Source: Vulcanimicrobiota bacterium
Lineage (GTDB): Bacteria > Vulcanimicrobiota > Vulcanimicrobiia > Vulcanimicrobiales > Vulcanimicrobiaceae
Assembly (NCBI GenBank): GCA_003161435.1
Contig: PMOS01000039.1
Coordinates: 1 to 44,701 of the forward strand
Reading direction: 5' to 3'
DNA length: 44,701 bases
The notes under the pieces: model-generated
What the model was told of the DNA's origin: nothing
Databases searched by the model: none
What the model saw: only the letters and a program-made list of their open reading frames with translations
Part shown: positions 26,440 to 34,730 of the stretch, one piece after another
Layout: the number at the start of each line of letters is the position of its first letter
Position numbering within the stretch: the first letter of the stretch is position 1
Position numbers and translations under genes: made by a program

Positions 26440-26811
26440 TTATTCGACGACCTGGATGGCTCGCGCCAAGATGTCGGGCCGCGCATCTCCGCATCGGCGA
26501 GCAACGCTCTTGAAGGCGCGGCTCATCGATCCGTAGCGGCTATCGAACCAGGCCACCAATTCGTCGACGCTGCCGACGATCGACGCATGGTGGGACTCGA
26601 TGCCGTGCTGATCGATGTCGGCGACGGCGACGACGAATACGCCCTTCTCCGTCTCGAACAACTCGATCGACGACCCGTCCGGGTAGTCGAGCCGCGCCAA
26701 AGACCGACCCTTGAAGATGAGGTCGGTTTCGTTGTCGCGTTCGACCTCGAATGAGGACGCCGGACCTTCGCGGCGAGCAGCGCTAGACATCTGCGACATG
26801 GTAGCATACAT
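26440..26811 (-). CDS. Small hypothetical protein
   Basis: The 123-residue soluble protein has a disordered first 20 residues, then strands such as KGRSLARLDYPDGSSIELFETEKGVFVVAVADID, and a C-terminal helix pair. I do not recognise the family. It begins 27 bp after the glcE stop on the same strand, so it may be read with glcD and glcE. Later in-frame ATG codons at 26799 and 26790 are alternative starts. It converges with the beta-propeller lipoprotein. Confidence 0.6.
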   Translation of the reverse strand: MYATMSQMSSAARREGPASSFEVERDNETDLIFKGRSLARLDYPDGSSIELFETEKGVFVVAVADIDQHGIESHHASIVGSVDELVAWFDSRYGSMSRAFKSVARRCGDARPDILARAIQVVE

Positions 26812-26838
26812 CGGCCCGCCGGGCCGCGGTCGTTGCCG

Positions 26839-28056
26839 TCACAAGCCGCCGACGAAGCGGCCGGCGTTGCAGAGGCCGTGCGGGTCAAAGTTCGCCTTCA
26901 TCGAGCGCATCAGCGCGAACGACGGCGGCGGGGCGCCCCACGTGTCGATCTGGCCACGCGCCCAATCGGGCATGGCGTCGATGACGAGCCGGCCGTGCCC
27001 GCCGGTTTGTGTGCCGACGTAACGTCGCAGCTCTTCGAACTGCGCCGCGCCGCTGCGCCCGCGCGTGCCCGACGGTATCGCGTCCTCGGCGTATGCATGC
27101 AACGCCACGCCGAGCTGCGGGTATGCGACGGGCACGGCGAGCGGCGAACCGGCGACGTACGATCCGAGCGTCGAAACCGGCGCGGCGGGCGGAGCGATGA
27201 TGCGAAAGCGCCAAGCACCGTCGCGGCGCACCGCGCGTTCGCGCTGCTCGTACGACTCGTGTTCGAGCGCGGACAAATCGCGCAGATCCGCCGCCGTGTC
27301 CACCGCGATCTCGCGCAGCGTCCGGGCCTGCGCGTCGACGCCGGCGACGGTTCCGGAGAACGTGACGACCAGCGTATCGTGGTTGTACAGCGCGATCGAC
27401 TCGGGTTCGAGCCGCCGTTCGACGACCGCCTTCGTCGCGCGCGTGACGTCGTCGGCGCGCGCGAAGCGCAGGGCCGACGACCGTATCGCCGCCGGGACGG
27501 GATAGACGCGAAACGTCACCGAGGCGATCGCGCCGAGCGTGCCGAGCGAGCCGACCATGAGCTTGGGGAGATCGAAGCCCGCCACGTTCTTGACGACCTT
27601 ACCGCCGCCGCGTGCGCGGACGCCGTCCGGCCGGACGATCTCGACGCCCAGAATCAAGTCCTTCGCCGTGCCGTAGCGCTGACGGCGCCGGCCGTATGCG
27701 TTGGTCGCGATCACGCCGCCGACGGTGGCGCGGTTGCGATCGACCACGTCGAGCGGGAACATTTGGCCATACTGCGCGAGCACGCGGTCGAGCTCGGCAA
27801 ACGACATGCCGGCTTCGACGGTAATCGTCTGGTCTTCCGGAACGTAGTCGATGACGCGGTCGAGCGCGACGGTGCGCACGATCGTATCGAGCGCGCGCGG
27901 CGGGTTTCCCAGATCGATCTGCGTTCCACCGCCGACGAACGCGAACGGTCGGCGGTCGCCCAGCAGATCGCGCACCGCGTCGGCAAGCTCCTCGATGGTG
28001 CGCGGGGTGACGACGTCGCGTGACGCGACGCCGGCGACGACGATCGACGAGCTCAT
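26839..28056 (-). CDS. glcE: Glycolate oxidase FAD-binding subunit
   Basis: GlcE is the second flavin subunit of glycolate dehydrogenase. The 405-residue protein has a PCMH-type FAD-binding fold: FVGGGTQIDLG (40-50), VDRNRATVGGVIATNAYGRRRQRYG and ARGGGKVVKNVAGFDLPKLMVGSLGTLG. The C-terminus AMPDWARGQIDTWG...FALMRSMKANFDPHGLCNAGRF is typical of the GlcE and D-lactate oxidase families. Its ATG overlaps the glcD stop (ATGA), so the subunits are made in matched amounts. Confidence 0.94.
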   Translation of the reverse strand: MSSSIVVAGVASRDVVTPRTIEELADAVRDLLGDRRPFAFVGGGTQIDLGNPPRALDTIVRTVALDRVIDYVPEDQTITVEAGMSFAELDRVLAQYGQMFPLDVVDRNRATVGGVIATNAYGRRRQRYGTAKDLILGVEIVRPDGVRARGGGKVVKNVAGFDLPKLMVGSLGTLGAIASVTFRVYPVPAAIRSSALRFARADDVTRATKAVVERRLEPESIALYNHDTLVVTFSGTVAGVDAQARTLREIAVDTAADLRDLSALEHESYEQRERAVRRDGAWRFRIIAPPAAPVSTLGSYVAGSPLAVPVAYPQLGVALHAYAEDAIPSGTRGRSGAAQFEELRRYVGTQTGGHGRLVIDAMPDWARGQIDTWGAPPPSFALMRSMKANFDPHGLCNAGRFVGGL

Positions 28057-29540
28057 CCGCGGCCTGCTTCGCCGCTCTGCTCAGACGAATGCGGGACGTA
28101 CGCACCCGGCCGATCGCCGCACAGCCGGGGGGTCGGGAACATCTTGTCGGGGTTGAAGCGCAGCTCCGGATCGAACACCGTGCGGACGGACTGCATCGTC
28201 TCGAGATCGTCGTCGTTGAATTGTTCGCCCAGATAGCAGAGCTTGTCGTGGCCGACGCCATGTTCGCCGGTGACGGAGCCCCCATATCGCAGGCAGACGC
28301 GCAGAATCTCGCCGCCGACTTGTTCGGCGGCGTGCTCTTGGCCGGGGATGCGCGCATCGTAGAGGACCAGCGGGTGCAAGTTGCCGTCGCCGGCATGGAA
28401 GACGTTGGCGATCCGCAATCCGGCGGCGGCACCGAGCGCGGCGATCTCGCGCAGCACCGGCGAAATGTCCTTGCGTGGGATCACGCCGTCCTGGACGTAG
28501 TAGTTCGGCGAGATGCGGCCCATCGCCGCGAACGCTGCCTTGCGCCCCTTCCACGCCAGCAGTCGCTCCGCGTCGTCCTTGGGTGCGCGCACCTCGATCG
28601 CTCCCGCGTCGTGCAACAGCTGCTCGGCGCGAGCGGAGACTTCGCCGACCTCCTCCTGCACGCCGTCGTAGTCCATCAGCAGCAACGCACCGCAGTCGAG
28701 CGGCCAGTCGACGCCGGTCGCCTTGACGATCGCCTCGATCGCCAGCGCGTCGCACATCTCGATCGCCGCCGGCACGATCCCGGCGCCGATGATCCGCGAG
28801 ACGGCGTCGCCGGCTTCGTCGCACGACGGGAACGTCGCGAAGAGCGTTTGTGTTCGTTGCGGCGTACGCAGCACGCGGACCAGCGCCTCGGTGACGATCC
28901 CGGTCATTCCTTCGCTGCCGACGACGACGCCGACCAGGTCGTAGCCCAGTGGATCTGGCTCACCGGCGTCCGAGCCCAGCTGCCTGACCTCACCGTCGGG
29001 CGTGACCAAGGTCAGGCCGATCACGTGATTCACCGTGAACCCGTACTTGAGACAATGAGCGCCGCCCGAGTTCTCAGCGATGTTGCCGCCGATCGTGCAG
29101 ACGCTCTGCGAGCTCGGATCGGGCGCATAATAGTAGCCGTCGGGTGCGAGAGCGCGCGTGATGTCCAAGTTGATGACACCGGGCTGCACGCGCGCGAAGC
29201 GGTTGTCCAGGTCGACCTCGAGGATCTTCTTCATCCGCGAGAGGCCGATCACGATCGATCCTTCGCTCGGCAGCGCGCCGCCCGAAAGCCCTGTCCCGGC
29301 GCCGCGCGGAACGACCGGCAAGAAGAGCTCGCGCGCGAGCTTCACGCAGGCTGCGACCTCTTCGGTGGAACCGGGCAGCACGACGATCTGCGGCCGCACG
29401 CGATACCCCAGCAGGCCGTCGCACTCGTAGGTCCGCAACTCGCTGGCCGAGACGATTGCGTTCTTGCTGCCGACGATCGCCGCGAAGCGCGTCTGAAGCA
29501 ATGCAAGCCGGGGACCGACGGGGGTCGCGGTGGTCGTCAC
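28053..29540 (-). CDS. glcD: Glycolate oxidase subunit GlcD
   Basis: GlcD is the catalytic flavoprotein that oxidises glycolate, or a related 2-hydroxy acid such as D-lactate, to the keto acid. It has 495 residues. FAD-binding features are VVPRGAGTGLSGGALP (76-91) and the CTIGGNIAENSGG region at about 148-160; the C-terminal FAD-oxidase domain has FHAGDGNLHPL (381-391) and GEHGVGHDK (425-433). The start is GTG without a clear ribosome binding site, and a promoter-like pair lies only about 10 bp upstream, so the mRNA may be leaderless. It is divergent from hyi-garR, which process the next steps of glyoxylate use. Confidence 0.94.
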   Translation of the reverse strand: MTTTATPVGPRLALLQTRFAAIVGSKNAIVSASELRTYECDGLLGYRVRPQIVVLPGSTEEVAACVKLARELFLPVVPRGAGTGLSGGALPSEGSIVIGLSRMKKILEVDLDNRFARVQPGVINLDITRALAPDGYYYAPDPSSQSVCTIGGNIAENSGGAHCLKYGFTVNHVIGLTLVTPDGEVRQLGSDAGEPDPLGYDLVGVVVGSEGMTGIVTEALVRVLRTPQRTQTLFATFPSCDEAGDAVSRIIGAGIVPAAIEMCDALAIEAIVKATGVDWPLDCGALLLMDYDGVQEEVGEVSARAEQLLHDAGAIEVRAPKDDAERLLAWKGRKAAFAAMGRISPNYYVQDGVIPRKDISPVLREIAALGAAAGLRIANVFHAGDGNLHPLVLYDARIPGQEHAAEQVGGEILRVCLRYGGSVTGEHGVGHDKLCYLGEQFNDDDLETMQSVRTVFDPELRFNPDKMFPTPRLCGDRPGAYVPHSSEQSGEAGRG

Positions 29541-29549
29541 GGTTTCTCA

Positions 29550-29578
29550 ACCCTACCTTGCGCGCGGCTCCCGGTCAA
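29550..29578 (-). promoter_or_regulatory. Candidate promoter of glcD
   Basis: On the minus strand TTGACC (29573-29578) and TAGGGT (29550-29555) are 17 bp apart, fitting -35 and -10 elements of high-GC bacteria. The -10 ends 9 bp before the GTG, so the transcript would start at or almost at the first codon. The 82-bp gap also has to hold the hyi promoter. Confidence 0.4.
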
Positions 29579-29622
29579 CGACCAAAGGGACCGTTTGTGA
29601 CGAGGGCATCGCGCCCATCGCG

Positions 29623-30435
29623 ATGGAATCTCCCCGCGTGCCGCGCTTTTCCGCGAACCTCTCGTTTCTGTTCGGCGATCTGGCGTTCTACGACCGGATC
29701 GACGCCGCCGCCGCGAACAGCTTTCGCGGCGTCGAGTACGCCTTTCCGTACGAGTACGACGTCGGCGAGATTCGGCGCCGCCTGCGCGCGAACGGCTTGA
29801 CGCAAGCGCTGTTCAACTTCCCGGCCGGCGACTTTGCCAAGGGCGAGCGGGGCTTTGCCTCCGACCCCTCGCGGGTCGAGGAGTTCCGCCGCGGCGTCGC
29901 CGACGCCGTACGTATCGCGCGCGAACTGGACTGCGCGCGCGTCAACTGTCTGTGTGGGATCGCGATCGAGGGGTTGGACGCGGCGACGGCGCGCGCGACG
30001 CTCGTCGCCAACCTTCGCTATGCGGCACAGGCACTCGACGCGATCGGCGCGACGGCCCTGGTCGAGCCGCTCAATCGTATCGAGACGCCGAACTTCCTGA
30101 TCGGCACGTCGGCCGAGGCGCTCGAGCTGATCGCTCAGGTCGGCGCGCCGAACCTGCGGCTGCAGTACGACGTCTACCACGCCCAGCGCTCCGAAGGCAA
30201 CATCATCGCGACGATCCGCGCGCAGGTCGCGCGGATCGGTCACGTCCAGATCGCCGACAGCCCGGGCCGTAACGAACCGGGGACCGGCGAGCTCGCGTAC
30301 GAACGCATTCTGCCGGTCTTCGACGAGCTCGGTTACGACGGCTGGATCGGGCTCGAGTACCGCCAGTCCCGTCCCGCACCCGAGACATTCTCCTGGATCG
30401 CACCGCTCTCCACGCACGAGGTCACCGCATCGTAA
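29623..30435 (+). CDS. hyi: Hydroxypyruvate isomerase
   Basis: Hyi interconverts hydroxypyruvate and tartronate semialdehyde in the glyoxylate (gcl) pathway. From ATG 29623 it has 270 residues. The N-terminus RFSANLSFLFGDLAFYDRI, FNFPAGDFAKGERG, EPLNRIETPNF and QYDVYHAQRSEG match E. coli Hyi closely. The two catalytic glutamates of this TIM-barrel family are E148 and E245 (GLEYRQS). Its TAA overlaps the ATG of garR (TAATG). Glyoxylate carboligase, the preceding step, is not in this window. Confidence 0.93.
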   Translation: MESPRVPRFSANLSFLFGDLAFYDRIDAAAANSFRGVEYAFPYEYDVGEIRRRLRANGLTQALFNFPAGDFAKGERGFASDPSRVEEFRRGVADAVRIARELDCARVNCLCGIAIEGLDAATARATLVANLRYAAQALDAIGATALVEPLNRIETPNFLIGTSAEALELIAQVGAPNLRLQYDVYHAQRSEGNIIATIRAQVARIGHVQIADSPGRNEPGTGELAYERILPVFDELGYDGWIGLEYRQSRPAPETFSWIAPLSTHEVTAS

Positions 30436-31331
30436 TGTCGCAGTCACAACCCGTCGTCGGCTTCATCGGCCTGGGGATCATGGGCAAGCCGATGGCGCGC
30501 AATCTGCTCAATGCCGGGTACTCGCTGATCGTGCTGAACCGCTCGCACCCGCCGATGGACGAGCTGATCGCGGTCGGTGCGCAGCCCGGCACGTCGCCGC
30601 AGGACGTCGCCTCACGCAGCGACATCGTCATCACGATGCTCCCCGACTCGCCCGACGTCGAGTCCGTCGCGCTGGGCGCGAACGGGATCATCGCCGGCAT
30701 CCGCGACGGCGCGTTGTGGATCGACATGAGCACCATCGCGCCGGCCACGACCAAACACGTCGCGGGCGAGCTCGCAGCAAAGGGCGTCACGTCGCTCGAC
30801 GCGCCGGTCAGCGGCGGCGAGAAGGGTGCGATCGACGCGGCGCTGTCGATTATGGTCGGCGGCAGCGATGCCGCGTTCGCACGCGCTCAGCCGATCTTCG
30901 CGGCCCTCGGGAAGAACATCGTGCACGTCGGTGAGCTCGGTGCGGGTCAGGTCACCAAGGCGTGCAACCAGATCGTCGTCGGCGTAACGATCGAGGCGGT
31001 CGCCGAAGCGCTCGCGCTCGCCGAGCTCTCCGGCGTCGACCCGAACAAGGTGCGTGCCGCGCTGCTCGGCGGTTTCGCCCAGAGCAAGATCCTCGAAGTC
31101 CACGGCCAGCGGATGATCGACCGCACGTTCAATCCCGGCTTCAAAGCACGCCTACACCGCAAGGACATGAACATTGCCGCCAACGCGGGCGACGAAAACG
31201 GCATGGACCTCGTGGCAACGAAGCTGGTGCGCGAACGGTTCGACCAACTGATCGCGCGCGGCGACGGCGATTGCGACCACAGCGCGCTCCGGACCCTCTA
31301 CCCGTTTCCCGACCCCGTCAAGGCGGAATAG
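30435..31331 (+). CDS. garR: Tartronate semialdehyde (2-hydroxy-3-oxopropionate) reductase
   Basis: The enzyme reduces tartronate semialdehyde to glycerate with NAD(P)H. The 298-residue protein is of the beta-hydroxyacid dehydrogenase family: nucleotide fold FIGLGIMGKPMARNL (10-24), substrate motif DAPVSGGEKGA (122-132), catalytic lysine K175 in GQVTKACNQI, and the C-terminal helical domain HRKDMNIA. It is coupled to hyi and could equally be named glxR. With glcDEF it completes a glycolate-to-glycerate route, provided carboligase is encoded elsewhere. Confidence 0.93.
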   Translation: MSQSQPVVGFIGLGIMGKPMARNLLNAGYSLIVLNRSHPPMDELIAVGAQPGTSPQDVASRSDIVITMLPDSPDVESVALGANGIIAGIRDGALWIDMSTIAPATTKHVAGELAAKGVTSLDAPVSGGEKGAIDAALSIMVGGSDAAFARAQPIFAALGKNIVHVGELGAGQVTKACNQIVVGVTIEAVAEALALAELSGVDPNKVRAALLGGFAQSKILEVHGQRMIDRTFNPGFKARLHRKDMNIAANAGDENGMDLVATKLVRERFDQLIARGDGDCDHSALRTLYPFPDPVKAE

Positions 31332-31338
31332 TTTCCGC

Positions 31339-31367
31339 GTCATCCTGAGCTCGTCGAAGGACGACGT
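31339..31367. repeat. REP-like palindrome, copy 6
   Basis: CGTCATCCTGAGC...GTCGAAGGACGACG lies just after garR. It is slightly diverged from the other copies. Confidence 0.65.
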
Positions 31368-31404
31368 GCCCGTCACCATTGCACCGCCCACGGGGATCGG
31401 CCGC

Positions 31405-31599
31405 ATGTACGCGATCGCTTTCGACCTGGACACCGAGATGCTTCAGCGCGCGTAGGCGAAGCCTTCGTCGGCGAGGATGCCGCGTATCTCCGCATAGGCA
31501 TGCCGCCATGACGGCGTGCCGTATCGCGACGTCCGCATGCTCCGCATCGAAGAGAACAACAACCTTCGCCCCGCGATTGACGCCGCGATCCCTTCGTAG
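31405..31599 (+). pseudogene. vapD-like remnant with inverted middle segment
   Basis: Three pieces of a VapD (Cas2-like fold ribonuclease) protein are recognisable. The N-terminus MYAIAFDLDTEMLQRA is on the plus strand (31405-31452, then TAG). The C-terminal part YRDVRMLRIEENNNLRPAI is also on the plus strand (31522-31599). Between them, 31446-31523 codes on the minus strand for YGTPSWRHAYAEIR followed by GILADEGFAYAR, which is the sequence that should come directly after LQRA. About 30 residues that should join FAYAR to YRDVR (QGSVYFG region) are missing. The gene is dead by inversion plus deletion. It abuts the stop codon of the TacT-like toxin gene. Confidence 0.7.
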
Positions 31600-32196
31600 C
31601 TACGCTGCTTCCTTCGTACCGACTATTCGCGGTGGCGCGAACGAGATTCGATCGGCTACCCGTCCTGCGCGGCGGCGGCCATCCTCAATGGTACCGAGTA
31701 TGCCACGGACGCTCGCCATGGGCATGAACATTCGCATAGATCCAGGAGCGAAGCGCTTGAATCCCAGACGCTCGTAGAACAGCGCAGCGCGACGGTCTAT
31801 TGCATCGACAACGATTGCTACGCCGCCAATCTCCGCAGCGACGCGAGCGCACCGCGTTACCGCGTCGACGACCATGGCCGTTCCGATCCCTTGACGGCTT
31901 GCTCCAACCGCAACAGCTAGTCGCGCGATGAGTACCGCAGGAAGCTCGTGACGCGGCAACCTTAGCATCTTGACCACCGCTTCGGGCAACTCATTGGCTT
32001 CGACGCGGCAGGTCGTAAGGGAGTAGTAGCCGAGGATCGCAGTCTCGCCACCTTCGTCGACCGCGACGTACGTCTTAGAAAGTCCCTTTGATGCGGCCTG
32101 GTGCGCGTGCTCGTGGAGAAAACGATCGAGCGACTCCGTTCCGCATCTGAAAGCCAGGCGGTTATGCTTGCCTCTTTGCAGAGACTCGACGATCAC
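31600..32196 (-). CDS. GNAT-family toxin, TacT-like
   Basis: The 198-residue acetyltransferase resembles TacT/AtaT toxins, which acetylate the amino acid on charged tRNA and stop translation. It starts at GTG 32196, overlapping the antitoxin stop as GTGA. Signatures are FRCGTESLDRFLHEHA near the N-terminus, TYVAVDE, ILGYYSL, ARLAVAVGASRQGIGTAMV (acetyl-CoA binding, RQGIGT 101-106) and LFYERLGFKRF with the catalytic tyrosine Y141. The 23 or so residues after the GNAT core are basic (EDGRRRAGRVADR). It pairs with the small antitoxin gene upstream. Confidence 0.85.
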   Translation of the reverse strand: MIVESLQRGKHNRLAFRCGTESLDRFLHEHAHQAASKGLSKTYVAVDEGGETAILGYYSLTTCRVEANELPEAVVKMLRLPRHELPAVLIARLAVAVGASRQGIGTAMVVDAVTRCARVAAEIGGVAIVVDAIDRRAALFYERLGFKRFAPGSMRMFMPMASVRGILGTIEDGRRRAGRVADRISFAPPRIVGTKEAA

Positions 32197-32420
32197 GGCC
32201 GGCTTTCGACCTCGCGCGCATATCGATAGGCAGCCGCGAGAAGTCGCTGGTTCGGCTTCGGCGGCTTCGCTAATGCCGCGAGAAGCGTGCGAAACTCGCA
32301 CTCGGTGAGGATGATGCGCCCGTGATCCGCAGTGCCACGGAGGGCGCGTGCTGAAACCTTTGCAGTCGCCGCCGGCCGCTGAGCCTTGGGCTTCGATTTC
32401 GGTGCGATTGGTAGGCTCAT
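32193..32420 (-). CDS. Short DUF1778-like antitoxin
   Basis: From ATG 32420 the protein has 75 residues. The second half, RIILTECEFRTLLAALAKPPKPNQRLLAA, matches the toxin-binding C-terminus of TacA/DUF1778 antitoxins (LSEEDWxxFLxALDNPPxPNxxL). The usual N-terminal ribbon-helix-helix DNA-binding domain is absent, replaced by a Lys/Pro/Ala stretch (APKSKPKAQRPAATAKVSA). It is coupled to the toxin by a GTGA overlap. It should neutralise the toxin, but how the operon is repressed is unclear. An in-frame ATG at 32456 gives 87 residues, still without the domain. Confidence 0.75.
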   Translation of the reverse strand: MSLPIAPKSKPKAQRPAATAKVSARALRGTADHGRIILTECEFRTLLAALAKPPKPNQRLLAAAYRYAREVESRP

Positions 32421-32540
32421 CCGCGATACTCTACGCCATCTTCGCGCCCGGAACAATACCTCAAAGAGTCGACGGCGGGATCCGATGGTTATGTAGTTCT
32501 ACGGACGCGGACGGTGACGTGGATCCCCTACCGTCGGGGC

Positions 32541-32801
32541 ATGGAAGCTCCAACCTCCTCGCGCAAACGTCTCGCCGACGAAAACGGGTCGATCCTCCTC
32601 ATAGCAGGGATCGTCCTCGTGCTGGTCTTGTTCGTTCACGATCCTTTTCGATCGCCGCGGCCGGCTGTCGTCATGGATCGTAACGCCGACGGCCGACGGT
32701 TGCTAGCGGCGTCTTCGTCGAGCTACTCAGCAGTCCAGTCCAGCAGTGCGCGACGGTCCGGCTTCGGAAACCGGGCTTTGGTCTTGATGGCGTCGAGGTA
32801 G
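32541..32801 (+). CDS. Possible small single-pass membrane protein
   Basis: The 86-codon frame begins MEAPTSSRKRLADENG and contains one strong hydrophobic helix (SILLIAGIVLVLVLFVHD). The ATG has no clear ribosome binding site, and the last 79 bp run antisense into the neighbouring oxidoreductase gene. The amphipathic pattern of the first 40 codons is the only support. The rest of 32421-32722 holds nothing else I recognise. Confidence 0.3.
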   Translation: MEAPTSSRKRLADENGSILLIAGIVLVLVLFVHDPFRSPRPAVVMDRNADGRRLLAASSSSYSAVQSSSARRSGFGNRALVLMASR

Positions 32802-33979
32802 CGGCGTTTGCCGGCGCGGTTGCCTTTGCCGATCAGCACCGCGCCGACGAAGCGGTCTTCGAGGAAGTAGAGCGCGCGGTACCACATCTTGTCGGCGTCG
32901 ACGCTGACCTCGGTTTCGATGTCGTCGCGGTATTCGGGGGAGAGCCCGAACTGCGTGATCGTCTGGCCGGAGAAGACCAGCGAGCTGTACTCGGGGACGA
33001 CGTCGAACATCTTGCGTTCGGCGCCTTCGACGCCGTGCACGGCCATGTTGTGCGCCGCGAGCTTGCCGTGCGCGCCGGCACTGTTCCATGTGCCCATGCG
33101 GTAGTGCTGCTCGGCGATCGGGTCGTAAAACTCCGCGCAGTCGCCGGCCGAGAAGATCCCCGCAACGTCGGTTTCGAGGTGCTCGTCGGTGACGATCCCG
33201 GTGCGGGTCGCGATTCCGGTGCCCTCGCACAGCTCGGTGTTGATCGTCAGCCCTAAGCCGATCCCGACCAGATCGGTGTCGATCGTCTCGCCGGTCGTCG
33301 TGACGACTTTGGTGACCGCGCCGTTCGAGCGCACGAACTCGCGCACTTCTTCGCCGAAGTGCAGATGGACGCCGTCGGCGCGCGCGGCGTCGTGCAGCAG
33401 CTCGCCCGCAGCCTCGTCGAGCATGCGGCGCAAAAAGCGCGGTCCGCGGATCAGCCAGTGCGTCTCGACGTTGCGCGAGACGAACGCCTCAGCCAGCTCG
33501 TAGGCGATGAACGATCCGCCGACCGCGACGCCGACCTTGGCCGTCTCGAGCGCCTGCGAGATCGCCTTCGTGTCGGACATGTACTGAAAGTTGTAGACGT
33601 TCTGCGCGCCCTCGGCACCGGGTGAGGTCGCCAAGTTGGGTCGCCCGCCGGTGGCGACCAGCAGCGCGTCGTACGGCTCCTCACGGCCGGCGGCGAGCAC
33701 GGTCTGGTCCGCGACGTTGATCCGGTCGACGCGGGTCGACAGACGCAGGTCGATGCGCAGCTTCTCGTGCCACGCCATATCTCGCATGATCACCTTCTGC
33801 TCGGTGACCTGAAGCCGCAGCATCGGCGGCAACGCGATCCGGTTGTAGAGACAATACGGTTCGTCGGCGAACAGGACGATCGAACAGGCCGGATCCGCCT
33901 TACGGAGCTGCTCCGCGGCGGTGGTCCCGGCAAACCCATTTCCAACGATGACGTACCGACGATCAGCCACCCCCGTCAA
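32723..33979 (-). CDS. FAD-dependent pyridine nucleotide-disulfide oxidoreductase family protein
   Basis: The 418-residue NAD(P)H:acceptor reductase resembles rubredoxin reductase and the N-terminal part of nitrite reductase NirB. The FAD fold is YVIVGNGFAGTTAAEQLRK; DEPYCLYNRIALP is the NirB-like segment. The NAD fold is VGVAVGGSFIAYELAEAF, and the second FAD motif is AGIFSAGDCAEFYDP. There is no redox-active CxxC. The electron acceptor is unknown. The start is a TTG only 2 bp from the divergent gene at 33982; GTG 33970 is an alternative. Confidence 0.88.
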   Translation of the reverse strand: MTGVADRRYVIVGNGFAGTTAAEQLRKADPACSIVLFADEPYCLYNRIALPPMLRLQVTEQKVIMRDMAWHEKLRIDLRLSTRVDRINVADQTVLAAGREEPYDALLVATGGRPNLATSPGAEGAQNVYNFQYMSDTKAISQALETAKVGVAVGGSFIAYELAEAFVSRNVETHWLIRGPRFLRRMLDEAAGELLHDAARADGVHLHFGEEVREFVRSNGAVTKVVTTTGETIDTDLVGIGLGLTINTELCEGTGIATRTGIVTDEHLETDVAGIFSAGDCAEFYDPIAEQHYRMGTWNSAGAHGKLAAHNMAVHGVEGAERKMFDVVPEYSSLVFSGQTITQFGLSPEYRDDIETEVSVDADKMWYRALYFLEDRFVGAVLIGKGNRAGKRRYLDAIKTKARFPKPDRRALLDWTAE

Positions 33980-33981
33980 TC

Positions 33982-34335
33982 ATGAATCCGCGCCTCGTTA
34001 ACCTGCTGGCAAGCTTCATTCGCGGTACGAGCGACTACGCGCTCGCGCGGCTGGAGTTCAGCATGCGCTTCGCCGAGCGCCCCGCGCCGCCGGTGCTCGA
34101 CCGGCTCCCCGACGCGTCCGAGACGGCCTTACGCGAGCGCTGGGACGGGATCGAGACGCAGCTGGCCGAGATCGCGGCGTACGTGAAACAGGTGGAATCG
34201 TCGGCCGGTACCCAGGAGCGTGCCGATCCCGCGTTCCGCTGGCTACGCCGGACGGTCCGCGAGCTCGACCAATACGCACGCGCGCTGCGCTGGGTCCTCA
34301 CCGTTCACGGGGAGGATCCTGCGCCCGAGGGGTAA
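33982..34335 (+). CDS. Small hypothetical helical protein
   Basis: The 117-residue protein is mostly alpha-helical and charged (ETALRERWDGIETQLAEIAAYVKQVE), with a Trp/Arg-rich end. I do not recognise a family. It starts 2 bp from a divergent start and is followed after 8 bp by another helical protein. Both have normal high-GC codon use. No function is assigned. Confidence 0.6.
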   Translation: MNPRLVNLLASFIRGTSDYALARLEFSMRFAERPAPPVLDRLPDASETALRERWDGIETQLAEIAAYVKQVESSAGTQERADPAFRWLRRTVRELDQYARALRWVLTVHGEDPAPEG

Positions 34336-34343
34336 GCGAGGGC

Positions 34344-34730
34344 ATGGATTTCTTCAACCGGGCATTGGAGCAGGCGAAACAGCTCCAGCAGATCGCGACC
34401 GACGCAGCTCAAAAGGGCTACGAGCAGGCGACGCCGCTGATTCAACAGGGCGTCGCGAAGGCGCAGGAGCTGCAGAAGACGATCGTCGAGCAAACGCCGC
34501 ATCTGACCGCGGCAGCGCAGGAGCAGGCGAATGCGGCCCTCCAGCACACCAACGCCTTCATCGCATCGAGCAAAACCGTGCTCGAAGCGGGAGCAACGCA
34601 GGCGCAGGCGCACCTGAGCGTCTTTGCCGATCAGGCGAAGAAGGCAGCTGACGCCACGGTCACCGCCGTGCAGTCCGCCACCCAGAAGCAGCCGCCACCG
34701 CCGCCGCCGGATCCGCCGGTAGCTTCTTAG
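34344..34730 (+). CDS. Phasin-like amphipathic helical protein
   Basis: The 128-residue protein is made of Gln/Ala-rich helices (FFNRALEQAKQLQQIATDAAQKGYEQATPLIQQGVAKAQELQ, broken here by family-like repeats) and ends in a poly-proline tail (PPPPPPDPP). The heptad-like, lysine-punctuated pattern resembles phasins or apolipoprotein-like surface-coat proteins, but this is an impression, not an identification. Its stop overlaps that of gltB on the other strand by three bases. Probably cotranscribed with the gene 8 bp upstream. Confidence 0.6.
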   Translation: MDFFNRALEQAKQLQQIATDAAQKGYEQATPLIQQGVAKAQELQKTIVEQTPHLTAAAQEQANAALQHTNAFIASSKTVLEAGATQAQAHLSVFADQAKKAADATVTAVQSATQKQPPPPPPDPPVAS

